Of a stretch of 64,000 nt of DNA, positions 22,980 to 37,147 are shown piece after piece. Under the pieces are notes generated by a model. It did no database searches, was not told the DNA's origin, and was given only the letters and a program-made list of their open reading frames with translations. Position numbers and translations under genes: made by a program. Origin of the DNA: Spirodela intermedia (lineage: Eukaryota; Streptophyta; Magnoliopsida; Alismatales; Araceae); contig LR746268.1 of the NCBI GenBank assembly GCA_902729315.2, positions 5,377,501-5,441,500 on the forward strand, read 5' to 3'. Position 1 is the first letter of the stretch; each line of letters starts with the position of its first letter.

Positions 22980-25454
22980 ATGATTCGATCTTTACAGATT
23001 CCAGTTCCGCCGCGGCCGAACATCTTGGCGGACTCCTTTCTCCGACGTGGGTTCTCCGCGATCGGATTGAAGTGGGCTAGCGGCGGAGTTGGAGCTGTCG
23101 CACGGAGAACGGAGCTCGATCCTCACACCTATTCCCGGAACTTGCAGTGGTGCATCGCAGACGGCGATGCCGCCAGGGGAAGAGCTCTTCACTGCCACGG
23201 TCTTAAAATGGGCGCCGCTTTGGATCTGTTCTCGCAGAATGTGCTCCTCAACATGTACGTGAAATCATATCTTATTAGTGACGCTCGTCAGCTGTTCGAT
23301 GAGATGAATGAGAGAAATACTATCTCATTTGTGACGTTGATACAGGGATATGTCCTCGGCGGGGAATTCGATCAGGCTGCCGGACTTTTTTTACGACTCC
23401 ACCGGGAAGGTCTTGAGTTTAACCCGTTTGTGTTCACCACGGTTTTGCAACTGGTTGTAAATATGGAACTTTCGGAGTTTTGTATGCCCATCCATGCCCA
23501 CATTTGCAAGCTCGGCCATGAATTGGATGCCTTCATTGGGGCGTCTTTGATTGATGCTTATTCACTTTGCGGGCATGTCGCTGATGCTAGAAAGGTCTTT
23601 GATGGGATATTGGAAAAGGACCTGGTTTCTTGGACTGGAATGGTTGCTTGCTATGCGGAAAATGATGATGGTGAGAAGGCCGTAGAGACATTCTGCCAGA
23701 TGAGGAAAATCGGTTTCAGACCGAATAATTTCACACTTGCTAGTTCGCTAAAGGCTTCTGTTGCCTTGGTAGACCTTCCACTCGGCAAGAGTATCCATGG
23801 CTGTACCATAAAATCTCGCTATGATTGTGACCTTTATGTGAGTGGTGCACTTCTTGACATGTATGCCAAGTGTGGAAGCATACAAGATGCCCGTTTGGTT
23901 TTTGAGTTAATTCCCCAATGTGATATTATTCTTTGGAGTTACATGATTGCACGATATGCGCAAGGCAATCTAAATGAGGAGGCTTTGGAGCTTTTCCAGT
24001 GTATGATGCATGCTTCCCTTGTTCCTAATCAGTTTACTTTCTCAAGTATCCTACAGGCATGCGCTAACATGGCGTCCTTGGGATTAGGTGAACAGGTGCA
24101 TGGTTATGTACATAAGATTGGACTGGTCTCGGAATTATATGTTGCAAATGCTCTTATTGATGTATATGCAAAGTGTGGAGCATTGGAGGCGGCAATGAAA
24201 ATATTTTATGGCCTGGAAAATAAAAACGAAGTTTCCTGGAATACAGTTATTGTGGGGAATGTGCAGTTAGGTTTTGGGGAGGATGCATTAATTCTATTCC
24301 ACCAAATGCGTGATGCTCAAGTACCAGGAACGCAAGTCACATATTCTAGTGCTCTTCGGGCATGTGCGAGTGTAGCTGCAATGGAGCAAGCAGCCCAAAT
24401 TCACGGTTTAATCGCCAAGACTTTTTTTAATGATGACATGATTGTCCACAATGCTTTGATCGACACATATGCAAAGTGTGGGGCCATTGATTATGCTCGT
24501 AAAGTCTTTGATTCTATGAAGGAGCATGATGCCATTTCTTGGAATACTATGATTTCGTCGTACTCTCTGCATGGTTTAGCGCTAGAAGCATTGAAACTAT
24601 TCGGCAGAATGAATGAAACAAAGATTAAACCCAATGCCATGACTTTCATTGGGGTCTTGTCAGCTTGTACAAATGTGGGTTTGGTTGACCGGGGTTTATC
24701 TTATTTTTGTTCTATGATTCAGGGCCACGGAATCGAGCCAAGCATGGAACATTACACTTGCATGGTCAAGCTTCTGGGCCGCTCTGGCCGTTTTGATGAG
24801 GCCTTGAGGTTTATCAGTGAAATTCCTGTAAAACCCAATGCCATGGTATGGCGTGCATTGCTTGGGACGTGCTTAGTTCACAAAAATGTTGAGGTAGGAA
24901 GAGTTTGTGGGAAGCAGGTGCTTGAATTAGAACCACACGATGAGTCTACACATGTATTACTGTCCAATATGTACGCTACTGCAGGGAAATGGGATGAGGT
25001 GTCCCACATCAGAAAATCGATGAGAGAAAAAGGTGTAAAGAAAGGACCCGGCCTTAGCTGGATACAGAGCCAGGATAAAGTTCATTCTTTTGCTGTTGGA
25101 GACATGTCGCACCCAGATATGAGAGTAATTAAGGCGATGCTGGAATGGTTAAACGGAAAGGTTAGGAAATCTGGTTATATTCCCCATAAAGATGTAGTTT
25201 TACATGACATCGGTGAAGATCAAAAAGACCACTTACTATGGGTGCATAGTGAGAGGCTCGCGATTGCATATGGGCTAATAATTACACCACCCGGAAGGTC
25301 AATTCGTATTATCAAGAATCTCCGCTGCTGCTTGGATTGTCATACTGTAATCAAGTTAATCTCTGAGGTTACTCAACGTGAGATCATTGTTAGGGACATG
25401 AATCGTTTCCATCACTTTGACCATGGGAACTGCTCCTGTGGCGATTACTGGTAG
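22980..25454 (+). CDS. Pentatricopeptide repeat protein, E/DYW subgroup (At5g13230-like)
   Basis: An intronless frame of 824 codons from the ATG at 22980. The frame is open to an ATG at 22869, but the shorter start gives a typical organelle-targeting N-terminus rich in Arg and Ser (about residues 1-50). PPR P/L/S motifs, seen as repeated [11 protein letters not shown] and SWNTMI blocks, run from about residue 80 to 640. The E/E+ domain follows, with the PG box KKGPGLSW. A complete DYW deaminase domain closes the protein, with the zinc-binding and catalytic HSE ([10 protein letters not shown]), CLDCH and the terminal CSCGDYW. Such proteins bind one or a few organelle transcripts and edit C to U. 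Length and sequence pattern match Arabidopsis At5g13230 (822 residues, predicted mitochondrial). The target site is unknown. Confidence 0.93.
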   Translation: MIRSLQIPVPPRPNILADSFLRRGFSAIGLKWASGGVGAVARRTELDPHTYSRNLQWCIADGDAARGRALHCHGLKMGAALDLFSQNVLLNMYVKSYLISDARQLFDEMNERNTISFVTLIQGYVLGGEFDQAAGLFLRLHREGLEFNPFVFTTVLQLVVNMELSEFCMPIHAHICKLGHELDAFIGASLIDAYSLCGHVADARKVFDGILEKDLVSWTGMVACYAENDDGEKAVETFCQMRKIGFRPNNFTLASSLKASVALVDLPLGKSIHGCTIKSRYDCDLYVSGALLDMYAKCGSIQDARLVFELIPQCDIILWSYMIARYAQGNLNEEALELFQCMMHASLVPNQFTFSSILQACANMASLGLGEQVHGYVHKIGLVSELYVANALIDVYAKCGALEAAMKIFYGLENKNEVSWNTVIVGNVQLGFGEDALILFHQMRDAQVPGTQVTYSSALRACASVAAMEQAAQIHGLIAKTFFNDDMIVHNALIDTYAKCGAIDYARKVFDSMKEHDAISWNTMISSYSLHGLALEALKLFGRMNETKIKPNAMTFIGVLSACTNVGLVDRGLSYFCSMIQGHGIEPSMEHYTCMVKLLGRSGRFDEALRFISEIPVKPNAMVWRALLGTCLVHKNVEVGRVCGKQVLELEPHDESTHVLLSNMYATAGKWDEVSHIRKSMREKGVKKGPGLSWIQSQDKVHSFAVGDMSHPDMRVIKAMLEWLNGKVRKSGYIPHKDVVLHDIGEDQKDHLLWVHSERLAIAYGLIITPPGRSIRIIKNLRCCLDCHTVIKLISEVTQREIIVRDMNRFHHFDHGNCSCGDYW

Positions 25455-26767
25455 AATTGTTTGTTCTGTGCTAAAGACTGACTATTGATGTCAGAGTTCT
25501 GCTCCAGTGTGAGAGATATGAGACATTCCCATTCTTTTGAGAATCTGAACCGCTTATGCGACGATTATTACTGATGAAAGATGGTTTTTTGTGCCCAAGA
25601 TTGAACGTGTGAAAGATCTATTAGATATTTTTGGAAAAAAGAACCCTTGAAGTAGGCTGGAACTTTTCAAATAGTAAGGGCATACACTTGTCTCAGCCAC
25701 GCCAACTCATGCAAACATCCAAACACTGTCTCAACCATATAAGGTAACAATGCAGATTATTTAGAAGTACTCTCATTGATGACTTTATTTTTACGCTAAT
25801 GATGTACGAATGAACTAGTGTTGTCTTGTTCATTAGCATTTTTTCTGATGCGCATTGTTATAGTTAGACTACTTATCTTAGTATTTATTTCTTGCCCATT
25901 AGGTTGTTCCCTCCGCAGAATTCCCTGCATTGACAGTAGAATGGTATTATGTGTTGTCAACTCTCTGACAATTTTTTTCTTATTTAAAATATTTTTTCCT
26001 TCTAAAACTATTTTCTGTTCATTCCAGCTGTCACTTGGTGCTGGTGGCGACCTGATTGATCTTATTGTTGACATCTCCCTGGAGAAAAATAAACGTATCC
26101 TTCTCTTTGTAGGAACCACAATTCTTTGATTCTTTTGAACTGTGTTCTCCAAGTGTACTTCATACAGAAAACTTGGATTCTACTTCTCAATTTGTAATGG
26201 GCACTTTACGATACTAAGATTGACCGTCAATATATACTCATTCTGGTCTCAATTAAGATTCACCAATTTAAGCCCAAATTGATTTATTTATTTTAGATTT
26301 TCAAGGATGGATCAGATTTCTTGGTTAGAATTAAAGTGGAGACATCTGTGTCAATGCAGCAAGGAGTAGCGAGAGTAGAAGCACGAGTTTAGTGATGAAT
26401 GACTATGAGTGTTGTTGGAAGAAAGTGGTTGCTGTGGTAACTGATGATTGTAAGCACCCCATCATCCAATATACAAGGAAGGGATTTCGAAGATTGAGGG
26501 CCCACTCTCTTCCCTTGACATTTTATCGATTGGCATCCGATTCTCCATAATTGTGTGACATTTAGAATGAGGAGATGAGCTCACCAGTCGCAGTTTCAAG
26601 CGACAGGCAATGTTGGAGGGCAGTCCCCTCTTCAATTGCTTTCTTTTTTTTGTTAGCTTTCGTAATCAGCTTCCATTACAACTAAAAGCTTCCAGCGATG
26701 CTCATGGTGATGCATCCTTTTTTCTCTCCTCTCTTTTCGACCATGAAAATTAACCGAACTTTATCAC

Positions 26768-26768
<1 letters not shown>

Positions 26769-26815
<47 letters not shown>
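26769..26815 (+). repeat. (TC)n microsatellite
   Basis: About 23 uninterrupted TC units ending in TCTTCTG. It lies 1.3 kb downstream of the PPR stop codon. Confidence 0.95.
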
Positions 26816-26818
<3 letters not shown>

Positions 26819-27607
26819 GTATCTCTCTTCCCCTATTCATTCAAGGCTGAACAAGGTGACTGATGCTTGCTCTGGTGATCTGAGGAATTGGCAAATCCGC
26901 CTTGACTGCTTCCCCTCAAAAGTTACTAAATGATCTTCACGAGAATTACCCTGTTCCTCCATTCCCACTTTAAATTGTTCAAACCTCCCAGAGTGTGCGC
27001 GCAGCTATGCTCAAAATTATTATGTGCTGGTATTTCCTTAGTTCTCATGTAGGCTGACAACAGACATGAGAGACATTGCTGAAGTGACATGCCCAGGGAA
27101 AAAAGCTGAAGATGGGCTTGTGGGCTATGGACGAGGATGCGCGTCTGTGGGCTCTGGGCGAACGGGGGTTTGTGGGATTGTGGCTGTGTTTACATATTGC
27201 GCTATGGGCCGGGCCATTATTATTGGGCCAAAGTTTGTGCAGGCTAGTCTGTCTTAGCGGTCCATGAGGTGCCGTATGTGGTTTCCATCGTCCTGGACTT
27301 TTGGTATACTTTCTCCTCTTCTATCCCTGGTACCAAAAATGCACCGTCTTATGTGGACTTTTCCTCTCTGGACGTAGGCCCACTTTTGATTGTATGGGGG
27401 GAAAAGTGACCAGGCTTTTGGGGGATTCAGCGGCCTGACGGGTGCTCCTCTCCGGCGGAGCGGTTGCGATCTTAGAAGGGCACCTTTTGTAGGCAACTAG
27501 GGAGGTTTTGGCATGGTTCAGCCGGAGCCGGATGCTGCCGGAGGTGGGCGACAGGCGATCACTCCGAAGTGGAAACCTGGATACAAACATATTCGTACAA
27601 ATGTATG

Positions 27608-27735
27608 GAGAGAGAGAGAGAGAGACATCTGCATACAGACAGAGAGAGAGAGAAGGAGAGATACATCTGCATACAGAGAGAGAGAGAAAGAGAGATACAT
27701 CTGCATACACACAGAGAGAGAGAGAGAGTCCAACT
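27608..27735 (+). repeat. (GA)n-rich minisatellite with CATCTGCATAC core
   Basis: GA runs alternate with the 11-nt core CATCTGCATAC at 27626, 27664 and 27698, giving periods of 38 and 34 bp. Open frames through it read as Glu/Arg repeats and are not genes. It is followed 80 bp later by a (CT)n tract, its approximate complement. Confidence 0.9.
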
Positions 27736-27816
27736 GCAAATTGCACCCCGTGTGGCCTCCGCACGCTGAGGGTGGAAGTGCAGAGAAGATGGAGACGATG
27801 GAAAAGAAAAAGGATG

Positions 27817-27822
27817 CTCTCT

Positions 27823-27876
<54 letters not shown>

Positions 27877-27899
27877 TCCCTCTCTCTCACACACACACA
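27817..27899 (+). repeat. (CT)n microsatellite followed by (AC)n
   Basis: A nearly pure CT tract of about 70 bp ends in a short CA run (about 27889-27899). The + strand thus carries GA then CT in close succession. Confidence 0.95.
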
Positions 27900-29758
27900 G
27901 ATAGACGTGGACGTAGTCCTGGGGACTGCCCCAGGACGTGCGCCATCCCATCGAAGGCATCGGACCATTACGGTGATTCGAAGTTCGTAATCAAGCAGGC
28001 TTCTCTTTACGCACCGGCAGGGTATCGGGATGGAGACGACTCCCACACGCGCAGCGTTCACGCATTAATTAAAAAGCATGCACTCACCATGCATGCTTCT
28101 GCCCTCGAGATATTCCCCCGATACTCTATCTTCTTTGACTGCTCTCCACTGTCCATGAATCAAGACCCATCTTGTCCGCGTACAAGGCTTGGCAGTTCTT
28201 GCAAGACATTTTTTAGACCTTCTTCTCCCGGCGTGTGGCGCACTGCGTGATAAAGTACTAATTGCCTCGGGCAGTTCACTCGGTTTCATCTTCTTTCCGC
28301 TTTCCATGGCGAGCTTATGACGATCATTAAATCTTTTATGTTTCCTCACACCCTTGCAAACCAGAAGCTCTCCGGTCCTTCTCATTATCTGCCCTAGACT
28401 GTCCAGTTGGCCCTTCCCAAGGGAGGGTAGCAGGAGGCCGGGAGAAGGAAGCCTTTAACTGACCCTAAAAGCCTGGGAAACAACGCGGACTCGCTAGAAA
28501 CATCGTTTACTCCAATATATTGGCAACAGGCAGAGAAGGAAGCGGGAGGAGGGAATAACGCAAACAGGTGGCGGAAGTGAACACTCAGAAAGGTTGAGGA
28601 TGGCTCACGATAAGACCCCTGAGTGCACCCGCGGGTATATTCCCGACAAGCGTAGCCCACCCTCGTGCATGGGGGCTGACAGAGTATAAAGTAGAGGAGG
28701 GCCTTCTGCATCTCTGACCACGCGTGCGAGCCCAGAGTCGAGGGTTTCATCTAGTCCTACCACCCAGCCGAGGCTAGTACAGAGCTACGGGAAAGCCTTC
28801 AGATCCACTATATACGCATATCCCCACGAGCATCTGCAGTATGCATAGTTGTCTACATCAAATTTTATTATAATTGATCGTAATCTCAAACCTGATCTCG
28901 CCCTTCGTCACTCAGCTATCACTGTTTCGTTAGGGAGGGATTTTCTACGTGGAATATAGTGTTCATAGCCTCGTAAATTATAGGAGTGAGAGCTGTGAAG
29001 AGCTCCTCTCCGTATATTCCCAGATTTCTGTACTAGAACACGGTGCACGAAGCATACTCATATCGTATTTATGACCCTACAGGGAGAAAGTTGTGCAAGG
29101 GAATCCAAAGTCATAGTCGCGCTATGTTTCAAAAATATGGGAAGGGGAAAAGGAAATATGCCTATTTCCTTTTCAATTCTAATTGTGTACGAATTGATGT
29201 CAAAGTTCGGAAAAGCAGTCCCGAGAGATCGCTAGCGTGACATCAAACGTGCATGTCTATGACCTGAAGTATGTTTCTTTTTACGGTTAACATTACGAAA
29301 GCTTATTGAAGAAAAGCAAACTCAAAAAATGTTTCCATTTTTTAAAGTTTTAAAGACACCCATTTATGTTAGATATGCTACAAATGAGTTCGTCTACTTG
29401 AGAGAAAGGAGGAGCTCCGTATCGCTTTTGTTATGGACGCTATGAATCAGTAAGTCTTGGGATTGATTATCCATACGTGTGAATACACGTGTGAGTTGAC
29501 GTGCCGTCTTTCACACCAGATTATATTTAGTGATAATTAGATACAGAACTGTCCATACCATGGAAAATCGTGTGAATTTCTTCACTCCAAATGTTTCGGG
29601 TATTCCAGCAGTTCAAATTTCTGCAATCAGAGCCCGACTATCTCAACTTGGGCTAATCCATTTCGTCATCGTATTCTCCCAGTTTGGGATGATAAAGCTA
29701 TCTTCTCTTCAATGATTCAAGCCCAGCCTTCCTCCTTCCTCGTATAGAAAGTTACAAG

Positions 29759-29761
<3 letters not shown>

Positions 29762-29791
<30 letters not shown>
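29762..29791 (+). repeat. (TC)n microsatellite
   Basis: About 15 TC units in otherwise non-coding DNA. Confidence 0.9.
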
Positions 29792-29794
<3 letters not shown>

Positions 29795-31980
29795 AACTCG
29801 AACAGCGAGCAGCAAGGTTCTGTGATCAGTAACTCTGGTCAAAATGGCAGAGGTGGTAAAAAGCCTGAGGAGATTCCTTTCTTTAGCATCCCCAAATGAG
29901 GCCGCGAATGTCAGAAACACTTGAACCAAAACAAGGGGAGAAGGTCCAAACCACTGGAATTTAGTCGCAGCTAGCGAGACTGGTGACGCGTACTTCCTCC
30001 ACCCCCCAAGAGAAGAGTACGATCGAACAATAAACTAAGGGAAGGACACAAAAAGGACAGATGGCCGCAAGAATACGGCCAAACTGGACTTCTAAAACAT
30101 CACCACAATCGCTAGAGACGGTAAGAAAGCCAGAGCGAGAGGGAGGGAGGAAGGGAGAAGAGACCGAGGGGGGAGGGGGGGTTACGTAGGGATATCCGCA
30201 CATCATTTTAGATGTGAACATGTTATGGGTAAAATTCAGCCGGCTGTGGCCCGATTGTTCTTCCATAATGAACAATGCCCATTTTAATCAAATCCGTAGG
30301 TGCAAACATTTTTTATCTGTTCGAAGAGTGAACCACTGGAGCTGGAGGAAGTCTAATTGTTTCTGGTAACGTCATTTGGGAGGAACCCGGGAGCGCTAAT
30401 AAAAAATACAAGTGGGCTTGAGCCCGGGAGAACAGTAAGCCTTTCGTTGTCAGTCGTCAGCAGATCAGATAGGCGACGACAAGGTCTCTTTAAAAGTCAT
30501 ATATATGGGCACTAAGATTGGGTCCACATTGGAGATCCAAGATGCCCGATATAGTTTTTATAAACGACGAAAATCATGAAGGAACTGAGTAAGATAAAAT
30601 GATTTCCAAACAGATAAGATGTCCACACGGTCTTCTCGCTTTCATAGGCCTGGATGGTACAAGCTGACTTGATTGATGCAGGCAGTGAAAAGATAAGAAA
30701 CATAGAATAAATGGGTATTCACGTACTTTCAGTCGGCGTTCATCAGACGTGTAAGTATGATGAGAGGGCATGCATGCATGCGCTTAGGGTACTCAAGAAC
30801 ACTGATAAACCTACGTTGTGACGGCGAAGAGACCAATGGATAGTCTAGGGATGTGAATGTTTTTTCTTGCTTTAAATACGCGAACTCTTTGAAGAGCGTG
30901 GCTGACTCAAATGCATATCTTTTGGTGCTCATGAGCAATGATGAAGTCTCTAGCTTGCGTTAAATCAGGAGCAGCACATGTTGCCCTTCCTCTCTCTCTC
31001 TCAAGAGAAGAAGCACTGATGTCCGTGAACTCGAGATGGGAAAATATTCGATATACTGAAAAATGAAGGTTTTGAAATCACAATCCCACGTACGAGGGAC
31101 AAAAAACAATAATAGGTCACGTCCCATCACACTGGGCGGAGGCCAGTTTGTACCGTTCCCTCGTCCTCTCGCCCCCTCCAGCTCATTTTCTTCATCGGCA
31201 CGATTTCACTCAAGAACAAAAGTTGATCCCTGAAACCCTAGGAGACCAGGCCTGAGGGGGGATTGCGTGATTTGGGCATTTGCCGACTTTTAATCATAAG
31301 GTGGCCGGTGCTGTGGAAAATACAAGAGGGAAAAGACGGGTACCCCCCCCCCCCACCAGACAGACGACGGTGTGCTCGCCAGGCATTAGAATCTTTCGTG
31401 GGAGGATGTGGGAGCCTTCCGGGAAAGATGTTGAAGAGCCTTCTGTACTCCTGTCTGGAACATGTTCAGGTTACACGGCGTTTCTTTTCCCCCATCCCGA
31501 TATACCATGACTCATGTGACTATCCATTGGATATGCTAGATCTCCGGTTTCAAGTCATCCTGGGTCGACGTTCTCTGTCGAGACTTCTCACATTGCCTCT
31601 GCTCGAATATTTAAGTGTCTATGCTTGTTTCGAACTGTCGGATATTCAGAGCAGCCACAAACCCGAAGGAAGATTTCGGAGATTGGGAAACGTCAGTAGA
31701 TTGGGAATCGTGGGGTGTCGGTATGCACCTCCGTCTCGCCCTACTTTCCCCGATATGGGAAGATCTTATTTTCCGCGCTATTGAAAGAGGCCGTTCCTAC
31801 CGTCGTCAACTCCCCACCCTTTATCAGTGGAAATAGTCGGCTGAGTGAAATCAAAATTTTCCCTACCGCTCGCAATCCCTCAGGCGAACTTTAAATGCAT
31901 ACACCAACCAGAGGATGTGCATGCCTTCAATGCTTTGGCTCGCTGACAAAGAGGCTATCACCGTCTCTCCCCCCGCCCCG

Positions 31981-32006
31981 GCGCTCTCTCTCTCTCTCTC
32001 TCTCTC
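31981..32006 (+). repeat. (TC)n microsatellite
   Basis: About 12 TC units following a GGCGC block; non-coding. Confidence 0.85.
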
Positions 32007-35000
32007 GATCGCTGCACTGCCCTTCCGATCGAGTCAAGAGCCTGTTGACGCAAGGTATGACATTTGATGCTCGAAGGAGAATAGCGGGATCGATCAGATC
32101 CTCCAAGACCATGCAAGCCGTCAGCAGAAAAGCGTCATGCTGGTTCAAACTCACTGGTTCACGCCGGCAGCGACGATATTAATGAATATGATGGAATTAG
32201 TGACCAGCCAGGTCAGTGAATGTCCTTCTGATGGGAAGGATCCTCTCGACTGCAAGAGTGTGCTTCAGATCTTCAGATGTTTTTGTTCCCATCTCATTAA
32301 CTTTATCCCCCCGAGCCTGCCGCAGGGGCCACGAGATGGGCGGTGCCGGTGCAGCCGAGCATGAACAAAGAAGAATGGACGGCGAGCGGCGGCAGGAGTA
32401 ATCAGATCCTCCAAGACTTCAATTTTAATAGTAAGACAATGTAGACGATCTCGAAATCAATGCGGTAAGCTGACACCAGTCCCTGCGCACACAAACTCAT
32501 GCATGCATTCATAACAATCATCAAATAGATCTCCCCTCCCTCCTCTATCTCGCGCTGCTCTCTTCCCACTCTCACACGCAGCCCACTCACATGCACACTC
32601 TGACACAACACTCATGAATCCACATGTAACACAGCTTCCTTTATTCTCACTCCTTGAAAGTCTCGTGGAAATGGTGAATGCATTGATGACGATGATGATG
32701 ATGCATGGTGACGACATCACTCATTTCCATCTTCTTTCGTGTGTCAATCAAAGACTCGTAAGAAAAATTTACCAATGGTTGCGAGAGAAAGAGAGAGGGT
32801 TCGTTCTTCTCAGCCCCTTCATCTCTGTCGCAGGGAGGTGGCATGAATTGCCGCTAGCTCTAATGGTGGTTCGCCCACGAGAAGATCGACAAAAATGGGT
32901 CCCTTTATAAATCCCCTCAGGCGAAGAAACAAAGAGCAAACACTGACAACAGACCGGGTAACGAACGAAGGGTATCCCTAAGTTATCCCACCCATCCATA
33001 AGGTCCTCACTGTTACTCTCCGCCCCCATGCAACACTTGGGAGGACTCTTTTCATCACGCTCACCAATGGACCGCGACCTCAAAAAGGACGAAGAAGAAG
33101 GAGAAAGCTGCAAATAAGCCACCGTGGTAAAAAGATTTCAGCTTCATTTGTCCTCATCGTCGTATGATATTTTAATCGCGGCTATGTGCTCCTTTGGTGA
33201 GCGGATAGTTTATATTACTATCGATAATAATAATAAACTCTCCGTCTCCATATCTCTCTACCTTTCTATCTCCCTCTCCCTCCCTCAAACGCTTCATGGC
33301 TGAGAAAGAATGGGAATGATGTCGACGCTCGATCTGGTGTCATCCCGACCGGTCAAAGGGACCAATGCAAGGGGCGTCAGACGGACCAATCGTCTATCCA
33401 TGCACTGGATCGCGAAGCTCGTCACTGAAACTCACCCCCTACTTTCCACAATACATTCACTAAGTGTCCCATTCTCCTCTCCCTCTTAGGCTAAAGTTAA
33501 ATGCAAGGAAAGAAAAGAGAACTCCTTCCATATTGACTCCTACGGAAAGAAAAGAGGCAGTGTTTTCTTCGACTGCAACACGCGTGCCTTACTTTCGTGA
33601 GGTTCATCCTACCATGCTGAAATAGAATTAGACGGGAAAAAGGATTCCACTCCACTCACCGCAAAAGAGCTGTTTAGGAGAACATTAAGCGGATGTTTTC
33701 TCAGATTCCAATATCCAAACAGGATTCAATTAACGAATATCGGATGTTTCTTTGCGGCAGCATCCATTCTCTTCGCGAAGAACCCACGAACTCTAAACCT
33801 TTGGGGCCAAATTAAATAGCTTTAAACGGGTGACGTTAAATGGACAGTATAATCATTGTAAACGTTTTGACAACGAATACTGTGTGGCGATCACGACTCG
33901 TTTTCTGAAAGTTACGCTCCACTGTATGGGGAGAGTCCACAGCGGTGTCTGTACAAAGCGAGAAAGTTGATACATAGACAAACGACTGTAGTTCGAGACT
34001 CACGATTCGATCCTATCTTAAAAAAGCGTGCGAGAGCGGACTTATTAGTAGCCTAGTACGTCAAGCAGGATGCCATCTGGTCTCAGCAACACACGTCCAC
34101 TCTGCCTGTTCTGTGGCGCAGCGCGTCCTTTTAGCACTCTGGACATGTCGAGCTGTGTTCGTAACCCCTCCGTTTTCGAAGCTCTCCGCTTTGGAAAAGA
34201 CGACAGGAATATACCTGGAATGGGCATGATGGCATGGTTTTCAAAAGGATATTTTCCGTATGTTGTGAAGAATTTTCTTTGGTGCCAGGTCAGAGGAAGC
34301 ATACCGCCTGTAGTCTATGCTTTCATCGTGCAAGTAACCAGACAGATTTTACCGTACTAGATAGTCCCGTTAGTCCGGCTCGAAAGATTTTGTCTCAGTC
34401 GATCTAGAAGTCATTATTTCGAACCATTCTCGAAGCTTGCAGGATTCATCAAAACATTTACCTTTGCACTAGTGGTAGATCAACATATCAGAACTAAAAC
34501 CAGCGAATTATAAAACTCTAGAACTCTAACGTTATGATGTGGGCGTATAGAGAGAGAGATGTCTCAATGTATAAAAAAAGTTTATATGGACTGAGACAAA
34601 TAAAAAATATTGCATTTGTAATTGACCTTCAAACTAGTGATAGGCCAAGGTGACGATGCGATTAAGAATTTCTTTACGGGATTGGTTAAATCATCCATAC
34701 GATTTTTCTCGCCGAAGGATATAATTTATATTATTTTCGCCGAAGGAAATGCGTGCTTAAGTCTCATAACTAAATAACAACAGTAAGTAAGAGGTTTATC
34801 CGAAGAAAAAACACAAAAATAAAGCGAATCTTGGTGGGAGAGTAGGGGGTAAATCAATTGAACACGGGTATTGAATGGTGTTTATTCGTGAAGTCAAAGC
34901 TGTATATTTTTACATTTATAGCCCAAGTCACATCGCCCTAGTTCTCTTCATGCTGTAGCATTTTTAAATAACATGAACCGTTTGGAAACTCGATTATTTT

Positions 35001-37140
35001 ATATGTGAGTAAACATATTGAACACCATGGACCTTCTATGATTGATAAAACTGCCCCGTTTAATGGTTTACGCAAGGCTCTTCGGATAAAATCGCCTGAA
35101 ATATCATACACCTGGGAAATGTTTTTGTGATGCTTTATTACCACACCCAAGCTTGCCAAAGATCCTCCATTTTAAGGCATCAAATTATTTGATTGAAAAA
35201 AGTATCGATGGCTGATGTTGGACCCACAAAACTATATACAATATATTTCATGTGAAGATAATTGTTCACGAAGTCGTTGAGATCAAAAAGTTCAGATTTT
35301 AATAAAGCTAGGACGTGATGATGTTGTTGGCACCCTTGTAAAGGCGGGGGAACAATTCTCAAGGAACCAAAAAGGCACACCTGTAGATGACCTTCGACAC
35401 AGAAACCTACCGCCTTGCGATTAACTTGTACATCTTCCAACCCGCAGTCAGATTTCACTATTCGACGCTGGGCTCAAGGGCTCCTAACAGATATCTCCAT
35501 TTCTACCAACAAAAGGTTCACATGGCAAATCAGGATAAGAATAGGAGACGCTCCTCCCAAGAGAAAGGAATAGGCGTCCATATTTCATTGAATCCACCAA
35601 ATTCGGTGAAATCCATCCAATACATGAATCAATACATCTATATATCTGTGCATAAGCTCGCAGGACGAGATGACATATAATCAGATTATAAGCCGGAAGT
35701 TATTCAGACATTACAAGAAAATGACAGGTTTTTAACGGAAATAGCGATTTTTACGTTTCAAAAAAGTCTTCGTTTAAGTGAGAAAGTCGGAACGGGGCTA
35801 AATGCGCTTGTTCCTGATCATCTGTTTCCTGATATCTCCGAACTTCACAAATGGGATGAAAACTAGGAATTGACATCATGACCATTTTGAATAGCTTGAT
35901 GTTACTTCAACATTTCAATATTAGTACAAACTGATTATGTGACATCTACAAGTTTTAAGTGACATAGCACCTCCATTAAGATTTACAATATCCATAAAGA
36001 CCTTTTACGCACTTGTTAATGATTTTAATGATAGATAGTAAAAAAAACGGGAGCATCGTACATCGTCTACAGTTTTATATCGATATAATTGTCTTCAAGT
36101 ATTTAAACTCAATCATATTCATGTACTGTGTTAGGTGTTCTTTATCATAGCATTTAACATCTATCTCGGTGGAATTGCGAATGCTAAATCTAATCTCCGC
36201 TATGCACGTGTGCTCACGAAATTATTCATACACAGCGGCCAAAAATACAAATCATGCTTTTTAGTGGCAAACATTCATGCTGACAAGAATAGGGTGCGCT
36301 AAATTAAATTCGAAATTACAGATCCAAATCTCTGAGATATGATGTTGTTATGCTGTCTAAAAATGGTTATAAATATATAAAAAAAATCAGCCATTGAAAA
36401 AGAATTCTACTTCTTATTTTGCCGATCAAAAGGATTAGTATTCCTACGAAGATTTTGTCAACCGGCTGCGACAATGCACGTGAAGAAGACATATCCTCGA
36501 CTCCCTCCCCCCCCCCCCTCTATCTCTCTCTCTTCCTCCTGTTTTATATATCCTCCAACTATTTGATCTTCACCGTCAAATCAGAACCCCCTTCCGATTC
36601 GATTCGATTCGCGTGTCCAATCACGAGTTTTGACCTTCTCCTTCCAATACGCAGGCTTATTCCAGACCAAGCACACGGGACCTCCATCCGACTCCAGACC
36701 AACCCTTGCCGTCTCGGTAAATATAAGCACTTCGTTGCCACAATACTACTGGAAAATTAGCTAATTTCTAGAATCCTCAGGGGTTCTCCGTAAATAGAAT
36801 GATAAAATGGCCTTTATCGCAGTTTGGCACAGAGTTCTGTCTACACCCACCTGTCCGAAGCAATCATGTCCCCAGACCAATTTTTTAGAGAGACGTGATG
36901 ATTAGTCTTTTTACAAATCTACGTGAAATATTATATTATTGTCCTCGTTGTCATAAATTCTTTCCCCATTTTCATCTCGGAGAGAAAGCGGGTTCTTCGG
37001 CTCGGTTTGTAATAAAACCATTTTCCCGAGCCGTACGACATAGAGGATGTGTGTGTTTATGTGTTGTCAACGAACAGTAATGCGACAGGGGGAGGAGACT
37101 CCAGCTCGGAGATGATGATCTCCGCGAGAGGAGCTGCTAC

Positions 37141-37147
37141 TATAAAT
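37141..37147 (+). promoter_or_regulatory. Putative TATA box of the LAX2-like gene
   Basis: TATAAAT lies about 305 bp before the chosen ATG (37447). A start of transcription near 37170 would give a leader of about 275 nt containing a (CT)n tract at about 37313-37333, a common 5' UTR feature in plants. It would also include an in-frame ATG at 37183. Confidence 0.4.

Larger units (their letters stand above)
25455..37130. other. About 11.7-kb gene-poor interval rich in simple repeats
   Basis: No open frame here resembles a known protein, and no rRNA or tRNA was seen. The longest frames (27321-28061 minus and 27513-28250 plus, about 245 codons) are products of (GA)n and (CT)n tracts. A 173-codon frame at 31263-31784 has no recognisable domain. 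TC/GA microsatellites occur at 26769-26815, 27608-27735, 27817-27888, 29762-29791 and 31981-32006. Minus-strand frames at 34938-35458 are AT-rich and unrecognised. The interval contains the 3' end of the PPR transcript and the upstream region of the LAX2-like gene. Confidence 0.5.

Noticed and set aside
27321-28250. Long overlapping open frames of about 245 codons on both strands
   Set aside because: They are made almost entirely of (GA)n/(CT)n translation products (Arg/Glu and Ser/Leu repeats) and lack any domain or splice context.
31263-31784. 173-codon plus-strand frame
   Set aside because: No recognisable domain, irregular composition with a poly-C run, and overlapping frames of similar quality; most likely chance.
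34938-35458. Two minus-strand frames of 73 and 92 codons that nearly abut
   Set aside because: Considered as exons of one gene, but no splice sites in phase and no recognised domain were found.
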